Shown: positions 17,126 through 26,576, counted from the first letter of the stretch. The stretch: 64,000 bases of DNA from CAZNPL01 sp964574815 (GCA_964574815.1 CAZNPL010000012.1:78256-142255), one strand, 5' to 3'. Program-made: numbers and translations. Notes: a model not told the origin generated them from the letters alone.

Positions 17126-17469
17126 CTTCACCTTGCGTCGCCGTGGAGATTCCTGGGACGGATCATCGTGATCACGACGTTGGGTCGCCGGGTCACCGCC
17201 CTTCGTTTCGTAGAAGTCGATGTAATGCCAGCAGCCGAGCGACGCCTACGAAGCGCCGGCGTCTCCCGATGTCTTGCCGTACTTTGGAATGCGAGGGTGT
17301 CGTGAAAGCGTCTCTACCCGGTCGAGATGAGTCGCCCGCGCTTCACCAACGCCCTGGCCGATGGCATCAATGTCAACTTCGACGTGTAGCGCATCAACCC
17401 CGGCATCAGCGAAAGCGGCTCGAATACTGACGCCAGCATCCAGGTGGACAAGCGGGATCGACTCGGCCG

Positions 17470-17588
17470 ACAGCGCCGCCGGGGTACTGGCCGGCGCACA
17501 CATCATCCGCGCGCACGACATCGCCGAAAGCGTCGCCGTCGTCCGAATGGCCCACGCGATCCGAACGGCACGGTGGGGTGCATCTTGA
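17470..17588 (+). pseudogene. C-terminal scrap resembling dihydropteroate synthase (folP)
   Basis: One plus-strand frame reads AAGVLAGAHIIRAHDIAESV, then AVVRMAHAIR, before a stop at 17586-17588. This matches the end of dihydropteroate synthases (GAHIVRVHDV-E-V-v-r-AI), where the Arg-x-His motif binds substrate. The preceding frame does not continue the family, and there is no complete gene. It looks like a decayed or translocated 3' fragment of a folate-pathway gene in a stretch full of repeats. The match is short, about 37 residues. Confidence 0.45.
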
Positions 17589-17774
17589 TGCACCTGCACA
17601 TTCTCGACGCGCCTTCGCATTCGGCACGTCTTTCTCTTGCTGCACCATTTGAAGTCAGGCACACGTATGCAGCACCTTACAGAATTGTAATGCGGATTCA
17701 TGGCCTCCTCGAGCAGCCCGCACGTCCGCAGGAGTGTTTTGCGACGCGAGGGGCCCGGGCGTTATACTGGGCTC

Positions 17775-18194
17775 ATGCCTTTCGCGGGGCCGGGCAAGCT
17801 TGTGGCTGACGTCGGGAAAACGCTGACGTTGGACGAGCCCGGCGTCATCAAGGGCGAGTCGGGCAATACGGACCCGCTCGAGATCAACGGCGAGATTGAG
17901 AACGATGGTGATATCAACATCCTCGAGGACTTCACGGTGAAGCTCTCGGGCGACGGGCTCGCGCCGACGTCAACGGGCACCATCACCGTCAACAGCGCCA
18001 GCGCCAAGTTGCAGTTCGCCGTGGCCGATTCGGTGACGAACCAGAACGCGCGACTGGATCTACGCGACGGGACGGTCGACGTCAATGGAGCCTTGACGTG
18101 GGAAGGCGAGTTCGAGATGGAAAGTGACGCTGAGGTCGATACCGAGGACCTGACTGACTCGGACGCGGCGTCTTTCTGCAAGGGCAATTGCTGA
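17775..18194 (+). CDS. acidic beta-rich hypothetical protein
   Basis: 139 residues from ATG 17775 (MPFAGPGKLVADVG). It is strongly acidic with short alternating strands (ADVGKTLTLDEPGVIKGES, EINGEIENDGDINILEDF, TGTITVNSASAKLQFAV, LDLRDGTVDVNGALTWEGEF), a pattern of parallel beta-helix or filamentous-repeat proteins. It ends SDAASFCKGNC. There is no signal peptide, so it may be a broken-off piece of a larger secreted beta-helix protein or have an unrecognised upstream exporting segment. A TATACT box at 17763-17768 lies only seven bases before the ATG, and no Shine-Dalgarno sequence is visible. I do not recognise the family. Confidence 0.5.
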   Translation: MPFAGPGKLVADVGKTLTLDEPGVIKGESGNTDPLEINGEIENDGDINILEDFTVKLSGDGLAPTSTGTITVNSASAKLQFAVADSVTNQNARLDLRDGTVDVNGALTWEGEFEMESDAEVDTEDLTDSDAASFCKGNC

Positions 18195-18390
18195 CGGCCG
18201 TCGCTCGGTCTTGAGCGGTTGTGACCATGAAGGACTTGGAGATTAGTCGACGATGAAGGGGCGGCGGGCGTCTGGTGATAATGTCGCAAGACAACATCGG
18301 CGCCTGCGCCCCTTCTTCAGCGATTCCTGGCGTTCCCAGGACAATGTAAGACTATGATGTAAGAGGACCGGAGGACGAGAGGAGGCAGGC

Positions 18391-20295
18391 GTGCGGTCAT
18401 ATCAGTCCCCTACATATCAAGTGATTCTCGGCATCGTTTCGGCATTATGCGCAGTCCACGCGACTCACGCGCAACCCTGCACGCAATATCAGGTCACCAA
18501 GCTGGTGGCCTTCGACGGCGAGACATTCGACAAGTTCGGTCATGGGTCGGCGATAAGTGACCCATGGTTTTTCATGGGGGCCGACGGCCGCAGCGAGGCC
18601 GGGGAATTCGCCAACAGTGGTGCGGTCTACGTGTACCTGAGGACCGGCGAAGAAACCTGGACATTTCGCGAGAAGCTGTTCGCCCCGGACGCCTTTGGCG
18701 GGGAGAATTTCGGCCGTTCGATCGATACGAACGGGACGCACTTGGTTGTGGGGGCAATGGACGCCAACGCTTCCTGCGGCGACAGTACATGCATAAGCGG
18801 CGCGGCGTACGTGTTCTACCTGGCGGATCAGGGGACGCCCGATCCCCTGGACGACGTCTGGCTGGCGCAGGACAAGCTGGTGCCGACCGTTCCCTTGCAC
18901 GGTCTTAAGTTCGGGCTCAACTCGGCCATCCACGGCGACTGGGTCGTTGTGGGTGGGGGCATCACGTCGTGCGAACCGGGAAGCGGTTCGGCCTACATCT
19001 ATCACCGAGACGACGGCGGCACGCCGGACGACCCGACCGATGACACCTGGCCGTTGCACGCGGAGCTGACCAGCCCCGGCGCCGCGGAAAACCCGAACGA
19101 CCACTTCGGCTGGGACGTGGACATCTGGGAGAACCGCGTGGTGGTCGGCGCGAAGGGCTGGTGCCCGGCGGAGGAAGAGGAATTCACGGGCCTGGCCTAT
19201 GCGTTCCGCCGGGACGATGCCGGGACGCCGGGCGACGTGACGGACGACACCTGGGTCCATGAGTCGAGGCTGTCGCCGCTCAGTCATCAGGGCGACCAGC
19301 AGTTCGGGGCGGCCGTGTCCATCCGCGGGGACGTGATTGCCGTGGGGGCGCAGGACGACAACACCTTTGCGTTCACGGCCGGTTCGGTCTACGCGTTCCG
19401 GCTCGACGACGGCGGGACACCGGCGGACGAGACCGACGATTCCTGGGCGTTGGAGGAGCAACTGTTCACCGAGATCGCCGGAGTCGCGGCTGACCTGGGC
19501 GTCGACGTGGAGATCAGCGGTAACCGGATCATGGCCGGGGCGTGGAGGCACACCGTCGATCCACAACTGATGAGCGAGGGGGGAGGGTTCACGTTTCGTT
19601 ACGCCGGGGGCGTGTGGCACGACGAGCAGCGTTTGCTCTCAGACGTGCGTGACTCCACCGCTCAGGTTTGCGAGCGGGTGGCACACCAGGGCGAGTGGGT
19701 CGTCTGCTCGGAGGACCAGGACGATACCGCCGCCGAAGACGCCGGAGCCGCCTACATCTTCAAGGTGCAAAACGACTGCGACGGCGACTGCACCAGCGAC
19801 GAGGATGAGTTGGCGGCCGGGGCCACCGACTGCAACGCCAATGGGCTGCCCGATGTGTGCGAGCCGGACTGCAACACGAACGGGGTGGCCGACGCGTGCG
19901 ACATCGCAGCCGGAACCAGCGAGGACTGCAATGCGAACGGCGTCCCCGACGAATGCGACCGCGACTGTAACGCTGACGGCCTCCCCGATGATTGCGCCAC
20001 GGCCTGCACCGAGGTGTGCGAGTGCAACGACTTCGATGCGTGCACGCTGGATGACTGCGTGGAGGGAGCATGCACGCACACGCCCCGGCCTTACGGCGAC
20101 GTGACGGGCAACGGGCTGGTCAACCTGTTCGACATCTTCGGCATGCTGGACGCCATCGCCGGGGAGAACGGCGGGTCCGCCATGCATCTGTACGACATTC
20201 AACCATGTCCCGGCGACGACGAAGTGAACCTGTCGGACGTCTTCGCGGTGCTGGACGCGATCGGCGGGAAGGACCCGTGCTTTTGCGGGTCGTGA
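18391..20295 (+). CDS. secreted FG-GAP-type repeat protein with calcium-loop repeats and a dockerin-like C-terminus
   Basis: 634 residues from GTG 18391, preceded by GAGGAGG. Signal peptide about residues 1-27 (VSALCAVHATHAQ). Residues 35-455 form seven-ish blades resembling FG-GAP/integrin-alpha-like repeats with recurring cores such as FGRSIDTNGTHLVVGA, FGWDVDIWENRVVVGA and FGAAVSIRGDVIAVGAQ. Residues 465-545 carry TSP3-like calcium loops (DCNANGLPDVCEPDCN and similar). A Cys cluster CECNDFDACTLDDCVEGAC then leads to a dockerin-like pair GDVTGNGLVNLFDIF and DDEVNLSDVFAVLDAIGG. The end cassette is shared with the proteins at 28099 and 48902. It is likely exported and attached to or assembled on the cell surface. 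No enzymatic domain is seen. Confidence 0.8.
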   Translation: MRSYQSPTYQVILGIVSALCAVHATHAQPCTQYQVTKLVAFDGETFDKFGHGSAISDPWFFMGADGRSEAGEFANSGAVYVYLRTGEETWTFREKLFAPDAFGGENFGRSIDTNGTHLVVGAMDANASCGDSTCISGAAYVFYLADQGTPDPLDDVWLAQDKLVPTVPLHGLKFGLNSAIHGDWVVVGGGITSCEPGSGSAYIYHRDDGGTPDDPTDDTWPLHAELTSPGAAENPNDHFGWDVDIWENRVVVGAKGWCPAEEEEFTGLAYAFRRDDAGTPGDVTDDTWVHESRLSPLSHQGDQQFGAAVSIRGDVIAVGAQDDNTFAFTAGSVYAFRLDDGGTPADETDDSWALEEQLFTEIAGVAADLGVDVEISGNRIMAGAWRHTVDPQLMSEGGGFTFRYAGGVWHDEQRLLSDVRDSTAQVCERVAHQGEWVVCSEDQDDTAAEDAGAAYIFKVQNDCDGDCTSDEDELAAGATDCNANGLPDVCEPDCNTNGVADACDIAAGTSEDCNANGVPDECDRDCNADGLPDDCATACTEVCECNDFDACTLDDCVEGACTHTPRPYGDVTGNGLVNLFDIFGMLDAIAGENGGSAMHLYDIQPCPGDDEVNLSDVFAVLDAIGGKDPCFCGS

Positions 20296-20755
20296 ACAAA
20301 GGAAGCCATCAGGAAGAGTTGTTCCGCCACAGGCGGATCAGTTGTCAGTAAGGAGCCATCAGCCATTAGCCGTCAGCCTTCAGCCGGAGCGTGCCGGGGC
20401 CGGTTGTTGTGCCGCGAGGTCCTTGCGCGATTCGAGCTTGGTTGGTGTACTGATCATGACCCCACCTGTCGCTTCCGGAGAGATGGGCCACCCGGCGTTT
20501 TTGATTACCGTGCGTGGCAAGCTCCTCAGCCGTCCCTCCGGGACTCGGTTGTTTTGGACCGGGACGTTTACCCAGCGATGAATCGCTGGGCTATTCTCAG
20601 GTGCCCCTCCGGGGCACGGGTGGGTACCTCTGTGGCAGGGGGTCGTCCTTTCCCTGGCTACTGATCGAGAGCAGTGGCACACGTTCGGATACGGTCCGCT
20701 CCCTTACGGTCGCGGCTCGGAAAAGTCACACACTTGCGGTGGTGCGGTTGCTTGG
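20296..20755. other. spacer with several repeats
   Basis: No gene. It contains a GTCAGT/ATCAGCC tract (20340-20385), the split 70-base element (20581-20619 and 20691-20725) and the palindrome CCCAGCGA-TGAA-TCGCTGGG around 20571-20590. Confidence 0.6.
20581..20725 (+). repeat. split copy of the 70-base dispersed element
   Basis: The 5' half is at 20581-20619, including GTGCCCC-TCC-GGGGCAC at 20601-20617. The 3' half is at 20691-20725 (ACGGTCCGCTCCCTTACGGT, then CGCGGCTCGGAAAAG). About 70 unrelated bases separate the halves, suggesting a later insertion. Confidence 0.7.
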
Positions 20756-21565
20756 TCAGGTGGTTGGTTGTTGATCGTTTTCGGTGATGCGGATTCTTTC
20801 TATGGAGGTGGCTCGGCCGGTTTCTGATTTGACCTGGATGGTGACGCCGCTGAGGCGGGCGTCGTCGCGGGCTACGTCGAAGGGGATGGGGACGGAGGTG
20901 ATCATGGAGGAGAGGACGCGGTCTTTTCGGCGGCCGAGTACGGAGTCGTGGGGGCCGGTCATGCCGAGGTCGGTGATATAGGCGGTTCCCTTGGGGAGGA
21001 TGCATTCGTCGGCGGTGGGGACGTGGGTGTGGGTGCCGACGACGGCGCTGACGCGGCCGTCGAGGTGCCAGCCGAGGGCGATCTTTTCGGCGGTGGCCTC
21101 GGCGTGGACGTCGACGACGATGATACGCACGTCGTCGGGAATGGTGCCGAGGACTCGATCGGCGGCGCGGAAGGGGCAATCGGCGTTGGTGCGCATGTAC
21201 ATCCGTCCAAGGAGGGAGAGGACGGCGACGCGTGCGCCGCCGGCGGTTTCCCAGACGGCGTACTGGTGGCCCGGGGCCTGCGGTGCGAGGTTGGCCGGTC
21301 GGACGATGCGCTCGGACTTCTCGAGGACGGGGATGATTTCCTTGCGGCGGTAGATGTGGTCGCCGAGGGTCATGAGGTTGACGCCGGCGGCAATGAGCTT
21401 TTCGTAGAGGTTTGGGGTCAGGCCCGAGCCGGCCGCGACGTTTTCGACGTTTACGATGTTACAGTCGACTTCGCGCTCGGCGGCGATTTTCGGGAGTGCT
21501 TCGGTGAGGATGCGGCGGCCGGGGCCCCCGACGACATCTCCCACGCACAACAGGGTCACATCCAT
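20756..21565 (-). CDS. ymdB: YmdB-like metallophosphoesterase (TIGR00282 type)
   Basis: 269 residues from ATG 21563-21565 (MDVTLLCVGDVVGGPGRR); a TTG two codons upstream is possible. Metal-binding motifs fit the family: GDVVGGPG near residue 9, NVENVAAGSGL with the Asn ligand near 40, GDHIYRRKEI near 68, and VVDVHAEATAEKIALGWHLDG then VGTHTHVPTAD with the histidine ligands. YmdB proteins hydrolyse 2',3'-cyclic nucleotides/cAMP in Bacillus and are frequently linked to rny, as here, where the stop of rny lies 27 bases before the start. Both genes probably share a transcript and a role in RNA turnover or nucleotide signalling. Confidence 0.92.
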   Translation of the reverse strand: MDVTLLCVGDVVGGPGRRILTEALPKIAAEREVDCNIVNVENVAAGSGLTPNLYEKLIAAGVNLMTLGDHIYRRKEIIPVLEKSERIVRPANLAPQAPGHQYAVWETAGGARVAVLSLLGRMYMRTNADCPFRAADRVLGTIPDDVRIIVVDVHAEATAEKIALGWHLDGRVSAVVGTHTHVPTADECILPKGTAYITDLGMTGPHDSVLGRRKDRVLSSMITSVPIPFDVARDDARLSGVTIQVKSETGRATSIERIRITENDQQPTT

Positions 21566-21592
21566 GACCAATTCGACCGATTGAAGGCCGGT

Positions 21593-23164
21593 TTACTTTG
21601 CGTACTCGACGGCGCGCAGCTCTCGCAGCACGGTGACCTTGACCTCGCCCGGATAGGTCATTTCCTCTTCGACCTCTCGGGCGACGTCGCGGGCGAGCTT
21701 GGCGGCGGAGCCGTCGTCGAGGCGGTTGGCGTCCACGATCACGCGGATCTCGCGTCCGGCCTGGATGGCGTACGCCTGTTCCACGCCGTCATGCTTGGAG
21801 GCGATGGCCTCCAGTTGTTCCAGGCGTTGAATATAACGTTCCAGCGATTCTCTGCGACCCCCCGGTCTGGAAGCGCTGATGGCGTCGGCGGCCATCACCA
21901 GCAGGGTGTAGGGGGTGGTGGCCTCGATGTCACCGTGGTGGCCGGCGATGGCGTTGAGAACCTCGGGGCGCTCGTTGAGCCGGCGGCAGATATCAGCGCC
22001 GATCTGGGGGTGGCCTCCCTCGATTTCGTGGTCGACGGCTTTTCCGAGGTCGTGCAGCAGGCCGCAGCGTCGGGCGAGTCGGCCGTCGAGGCCGAGCTCA
22101 TCGGCCATCACCTGGCAGAGATAGGCGACCTCGATACTGTGTCGCAGGACGTTCTGGCCATAGCTGGTGCGGTAATGGAGACGGCCGAGGAGGTCGATCA
22201 GCTTGCGGTGCAGGCCTGGGACGTTGGCCTCGAGTTGGGCGGCCTTGCCGTTCTCGATGATGGCCCGCTCTACCTCCTTGCGGGTCTGCAGGGTTATTTC
22301 TTCAATCCGGCCGGGGTGGATGCGTCCGTCGGTAATCAGCTTTTCCAGGGTTTGGCGGGCGATCTCGCGTCGGACGGGGTCGAAGGAGCTGACGACGACG
22401 ACGCCTGGGGTGTCGTCGACGATGACGTCGACGCCGGTTGCTTTTTCGAAGGCACGGATATTGCGGCCTTCGCGGCCGATGACGCGGCCTTTCATGTCGT
22501 CCGAGGGGATGTCGATGGCGGAGACGGTGCTTTCGCAGGTGATGTCGGCGGCGTAGCGCTGGATGGCGGTGATGGTGATCTCGCGGGCGCGTTCCGCGGC
22601 GTTTTCGCGGGCCTCGGTCAGCAGTTTGGAGATGAGCTGGCCGGCCTCGTGCTTGAGCTCGCGCTCGAGTGAGGAGAGCAGTTCACGTTTTCCGTCGTCG
22701 CGGCTCATGCCTGAGACGCGTTCGAGTTCTTCCTGGCGGCGGAGTAGGAGCTCCTCTGTTTCGCGTTCGGCGATTGTGAGTTTTTCGGCCCGTTCGGCGA
22801 CCTGCTGCTCGGCTTTTTCCAGGTGGCGCTCTTTGGTGGTCAGGGTATCGAGTTTGCTGTCGAGATTGTCCTCGCGCTTTGTCAGTCGTTTCTCGACCTC
22901 TTTGAGCTCGGCTCGGACGGCGTCGGACTCCTTTCGGAACTCCTCCATGAGCCGTTCGCGTTCGGCGCGGGCATCCAGTTCAGCCGATCGGACTTTGAGT
23001 TCGTAGGTCTGCCGGGCGTCCTCGATAATCCGCTGGGATTCTTTTTTTCCAGCAGCGATCCGGGAGCGGCCGATCAACATCGACGCGATCTGGACGAAGA
23101 GTCCTCCGACGGCAAAGGCGACGAAGAGCAACGCCCAGGTTTGGACAGTAGTTTGTGCTAACAC
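21593..23164 (-). CDS. rny: ribonuclease Y
   Basis: 523 residues from GTG 23162-23164. An N-terminal membrane anchor (about residues 8-32, TWALLFVAFAVGGLFVQIASM) is followed by a long coiled coil (40-190), a KH domain (near 210-265, MKGRVIGREGRNIRAFEKATG) and an HD domain (335-430, LLHDLGKAVDHEIEGGHPQIG with HHGDIE). RNase Y starts mRNA decay by endonucleolytic cleavage at the membrane. Length and domain order are standard. ymdB follows on the same strand. The upstream, minus-strand leader region contains a structured segment that could be a 6S RNA. No strong Shine-Dalgarno sequence precedes the GTG. Confidence 0.96.
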   Translation of the reverse strand: MLAQTTVQTWALLFVAFAVGGLFVQIASMLIGRSRIAAGKKESQRIIEDARQTYELKVRSAELDARAERERLMEEFRKESDAVRAELKEVEKRLTKREDNLDSKLDTLTTKERHLEKAEQQVAERAEKLTIAERETEELLLRRQEELERVSGMSRDDGKRELLSSLERELKHEAGQLISKLLTEARENAAERAREITITAIQRYAADITCESTVSAIDIPSDDMKGRVIGREGRNIRAFEKATGVDVIVDDTPGVVVVSSFDPVRREIARQTLEKLITDGRIHPGRIEEITLQTRKEVERAIIENGKAAQLEANVPGLHRKLIDLLGRLHYRTSYGQNVLRHSIEVAYLCQVMADELGLDGRLARRCGLLHDLGKAVDHEIEGGHPQIGADICRRLNERPEVLNAIAGHHGDIEATTPYTLLVMAADAISASRPGGRRESLERYIQRLEQLEAIASKHDGVEQAYAIQAGREIRVIVDANRLDDGSAAKLARDVAREVEEEMTYPGEVKVTVLRELRAVEYAK

Positions 23165-23224
23165 CTTGAATCACCCACCCTGACGTCAGCCAAGCCCCGG
23201 GAACCGACTATCGGCGGCAGGCGG

Positions 23225-23440
23225 TTCGGCCGCATGACCTCGTGATGGCGCCGGGCGGGCACCTGAGGACACACGGATCACGAACTTTGGACCACCTGGG
23301 TTCCAGGGGGACTTGCCGGGCTGCCTCGGGCAGACGAGGCGTCAATCAGCGGCGCCGCGACGCGCCTGAATGGGCAGGTTCAAGAGTTGAGGATGGCGAA
23401 CGCGTGTCGCCTTCATTCAATCAACTTGCGATTACACGTT
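23225..23440 (-). ncRNA. ssrS: candidate structured RNA upstream of rny, possibly 6S RNA
   Basis: Read on the minus strand, an apical-type hairpin GCCTCG-TCTGCC-CGAGGC (about 23329-23340) is followed by CCCCCTGG-AAC-CCAGGTGG (about 23294-23312), matching the order apical hairpin then CCTTGAACC-AAGG-type hairpin of 6S RNA. In some Proteobacteria 6S RNA lies next to rny/ymdB-type loci. The ends are guesses, no clear -10 box is seen, and the call rests on two hairpins plus context. Confidence 0.3.
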
Positions 23441-23992
23441 CGGCCGGGTGTTTGGAGCCGTTCCTCAGCCGTACACATCCTTCCAACTTTTGAAATCCTC
23501 GGATCGGATCAACAAGCATACGATCCTGCTCAAAACGTCCCTTTTCGGCGGCGGTCAACGCTCATTATCGCGAGCGTGGAGCGGGATGGATTGGTGACCG
23601 AAGTCGCCGAACCGGGTGCGGCAATCACTGCTGAGACGCCCCGACCGTTCTTGAGGCCGGCGGCAAGTAGTTCATTCTCCTCGATCAATTCCAAGCCCCA
23701 CGTGGCAAACGGCCCGCCTCGGGCGGCCACCGTTGTCAGCGGGACAAGTTCAGTGTCATTGAAAAATCCAGGCGCACACCTTGCGCCGTAAATCATCTGT
23801 AATAATATCGTCGCGCGGGCTTCTGTCAATCAAGTTTGAATCTGTCGGAGGTGGCGGGGACTCGGAACATTGACAAAAGCTGATAGAATTTCGGGGGGTC
23901 CGGGCTGGTTGATATTGCGTAGAAATCGATGGGAGGAGCGCTTAAAACGTGACTATTACGTGGAAGGGGAATTCGGATTGGCCGCGAGCGAC
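23441..23992. other. divergent spacer, no gene recognised
   Basis: A minus-strand frame of 99 codons (23530-23829) is open but has no ribosome binding site or family resemblance. TTGACA occurs at 23870-23875, with no good -10 at the right distance. Nothing else is visible. Confidence 0.4.
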
Positions 23993-26542
23993 ATGATGAC
24001 CATGCGGGATAGGGTGAATCGGGCGATATTGTTGAAGCTTTGGATGGCGGCGGCGCTGCTGGGGTATGGCGGGGTGCCGGCGGTGGCGGCGAACAAGGCC
24101 AAGGTGGAGCTGGTGCCGTCGGTGAGCGCCGTGGCCCCGGGCGAGTCGTTCGAGGTGGGGCTGCATTTCAAGATTGAGGGCGACTGGCACATCTACTGGA
24201 AGAATCCGGGCGAGTCGGGCATGCGGCCTAAGGCGACTTGGAAGCTCCCGGACGGGTTTTCGGTCGGGGATCTTCGTTTTCCGGTCCCGAAGCGGCATAT
24301 CGACCGGGCCTCGACGGTGACGAACATTCTGGAGGACGAGCCGATTCTTCTGGCGACCGTGACTGCGCCGGGGGATGTGGGGGCGGCGCGGGAGGTGGAG
24401 ATTGCGGCCGATCTGGTCTGGCTGGTGTGTGAGCGGCGCTGTCTTCGGGAGAAGCAGTCGGTCAGCGTGACGCTGCCGGTTGTCCGGGCTGCGAATGAGG
24501 TCAAAGCGGTCAACGAGAAGCTTTTCGAGCGGGCCAGGCGGCAGATGCCGGTGGCGGGTCCCGAGGGAAAGATTGTCACGCTCAAGCCTTATCTGGGGCG
24601 GGGGCGGTTCAGTCCGGGCTCGACGTTCGAGATCCATCTGGACGTACAGATCCGGAAGGGTTTCCACATTCAGTCGAACACGCCGCGATTCTCCGGTCTG
24701 TACCCGACGGACGTGTTCATGGGGCCCACCGAGAACGTCTGGTTTGAGATGCCGGAGTTTCCCGAGGCCGAGATGCTGGAGATTCCGGGGATCGGCAAGA
24801 CGGGGCAGTTCGGGGGCGAGATCACCATTCGGATTCCGATCGAGGCAGACGAGGAGTTGCCGGGTGATTCTCGGGAGTTCGAGGGCGTTTTCGCGTATCA
24901 GGGATGCAAAGACGGTACGGGTTCGTGCCTGCCGCCTGAGGGGGTTGAGTGGTCGCTGACGGTGCCGGTCGGGGTGGCTGCGGCTACGGAAGAGGGGCAG
25001 GAGCGGGCTGCCTTGGCGGGCCGTGATGGCACGGATGGCACGGGTGAGGCGGTTGAGCGCGGCGGCGATGGTCTGTCTGTGGGCGAGACGGGCGTGGATA
25101 TGACCGGTGACGTGGTCGGCGCGGTCAAGCCCGAGGGGCAGGGTCGTGGGGATGCGACCGGCGCTGGCGCGGGAGGCATGAAGGCCGGCCCGGTAGCGGG
25201 CGATGACGAGCAGACGTTAGGCCAGCGGTTTGAGGCGTTTCTGAAAGGTCTGGGGCTGCCCGGGCTATTGCTGGGATGTTTCATCTATGGTCTGGCGTTG
25301 AACGCTACTCCGTGTGTTCTGCCACTGTTATCGATCAAGGTGATGGGGTTTGTGCACCAGGCACATGAAAGTCGGCGGCGCGCCTTCGCGCTGGCGCTTG
25401 CGTTCGGGATCGGGGTGGTGTTGTTTTTTATTCCATTGGGGTTACTGGCGGCGCAGGGAAAGAACATATTCCAGTATCCGCAAGCGGTTATTGCACTGGC
25501 AACGGTCGTGTTTGCGTTGGCTCTAAGCATGCTCGGCGTGTACACGCTGCAGGTGCCGACGGCGGCGACGAAGCTGGATGCCACGATGCAGAAGGAGGGG
25601 CTGTTGACGTCCTTTGGTAAAGGGGCGCTGGCGCCGGTGCTGGGGTTTGCGTGCACGGGGCCGTTGCTGGCAGGGTTCTTCGGTCTGGCGACGCGGCAGG
25701 CGGGTTCGGTGGCGATCGCGTCGTTCGTCATGATCGGGCTGGGGATGGCGAGTCCGTACATTCTGCTGGGGGCCAACCCGAATTGGCTGCGATTTTTGCC
25801 GAAGCCGGGCAACTGGATGATCACGTTCGAACGGATCATGGGTTTCCTGCTCATGGCGATGGTGGTGTGGCTGTTGAATCCGTTGGCGACTCAGCTCGGG
25901 GGGACCGGGATCCTGTGGACGATGGCTTTTCTGGTGGCGATCGGCATGGCGTGCTGGATTCTCGGTCGGATCCATTACAGCATGGAGACGGCGGTTCGGA
26001 TGGGCTATCGGGTCGGCGCGGGCGTTGTGGTTCTCTTTGCAGCGGTTTTGATTTATGGATGGGCCTTCCCGTTGGATGAGGCGATGGAAGAGAGGCAGCG
26101 TCTGCTGGCGGAGTCGACATTGCCGGTGGCTGAATCAGCGGGTGAGGTCGAATGGCGGACGTGGTCGCCGGAGTCGGTGGCGAAGGCCGTATCGGCCGGG
26201 AAGACAGTGTTCGTGGATTTCACGGCGGCTTGGTGCACCGTGTGCAAGGCAAACAAGAAGCTGGCGATCGACACGCCGGAGGTTCAGGGGAAGATGGAGG
26301 AACTCGGTGTGGTGGCGTTTCGGGGGGACTTCTCGTTCGGGGATGAGCGTATCAGCGCGATGTTGAAGAAGCACGATCGCCCGGGTGTGCCGTTGAATCT
26401 GGTTTATCCGCCGAATCAGCTTGATGATCCGATTGTTTTGCGGCCCAATCTGACGAAGGAGTACCTCGTGAGCAAGCTCGAGCAGGCGGGGCGCTCGCTC
26501 AACCTGGCATCGCTGGGTACTTCGCCGGGGGATGTTCGCTAG
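23993..26542 (+). CDS. dsbD: DsbD-like thiol:disulfide reductase
   Basis: 849 residues from ATG 23993 (ATG 23996 and 24002 also possible). The frame is open to 23870, but a signal peptide begins only at MRDRVNRAILLKLWMAAALLG. A periplasmic N-terminal part (35-400) resembles the DsbD alpha-type domain with VCERRCLREK as its Cys pair and a later CKDGTGSC motif. It is followed by a Gly/Asp-rich linker and eight-odd membrane segments with NATPCVLPLLSIKVMGF (about residue 435) and FACTGPLLAGF (about 556), the Cys pair that carries electrons through the membrane. A C-terminal thioredoxin domain has WCTVCK near 755. The enzyme moves electrons from cytoplasmic thioredoxin to periplasmic proteins. It appears complete and stands alone. 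Confidence 0.9.
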   Translation: MMTMRDRVNRAILLKLWMAAALLGYGGVPAVAANKAKVELVPSVSAVAPGESFEVGLHFKIEGDWHIYWKNPGESGMRPKATWKLPDGFSVGDLRFPVPKRHIDRASTVTNILEDEPILLATVTAPGDVGAAREVEIAADLVWLVCERRCLREKQSVSVTLPVVRAANEVKAVNEKLFERARRQMPVAGPEGKIVTLKPYLGRGRFSPGSTFEIHLDVQIRKGFHIQSNTPRFSGLYPTDVFMGPTENVWFEMPEFPEAEMLEIPGIGKTGQFGGEITIRIPIEADEELPGDSREFEGVFAYQGCKDGTGSCLPPEGVEWSLTVPVGVAAATEEGQERAALAGRDGTDGTGEAVERGGDGLSVGETGVDMTGDVVGAVKPEGQGRGDATGAGAGGMKAGPVAGDDEQTLGQRFEAFLKGLGLPGLLLGCFIYGLALNATPCVLPLLSIKVMGFVHQAHESRRRAFALALAFGIGVVLFFIPLGLLAAQGKNIFQYPQAVIALATVVFALALSMLGVYTLQVPTAATKLDATMQKEGLLTSFGKGALAPVLGFACTGPLLAGFFGLATRQAGSVAIASFVMIGLGMASPYILLGANPNWLRFLPKPGNWMITFERIMGFLLMAMVVWLLNPLATQLGGTGILWTMAFLVAIGMACWILGRIHYSMETAVRMGYRVGAGVVVLFAAVLIYGWAFPLDEAMEERQRLLAESTLPVAESAGEVEWRTWSPESVAKAVSAGKTVFVDFTAAWCTVCKANKKLAIDTPEVQGKMEELGVVAFRGDFSFGDERISAMLKKHDRPGVPLNLVYPPNQLDDPIVLRPNLTKEYLVSKLEQAGRSLNLASLGTSPGDVR

Positions 26543-26576
26543 AACGTCTTTCGATTCCGAGTTGGAGCCGGCACAG

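Noticed and set aside
17326..17390. Start of a gene (MSRPRFTNALADGINVNFDV)
   Set aside because: It stops after 20 codons, and the downstream continuation does not restore a clear family in any one frame. Kept only as evidence of decayed DNA.
23530..23829. 99-codon minus-strand frame before the DsbD-like gene
   Set aside because: Not protein-like; no ribosome binding site.
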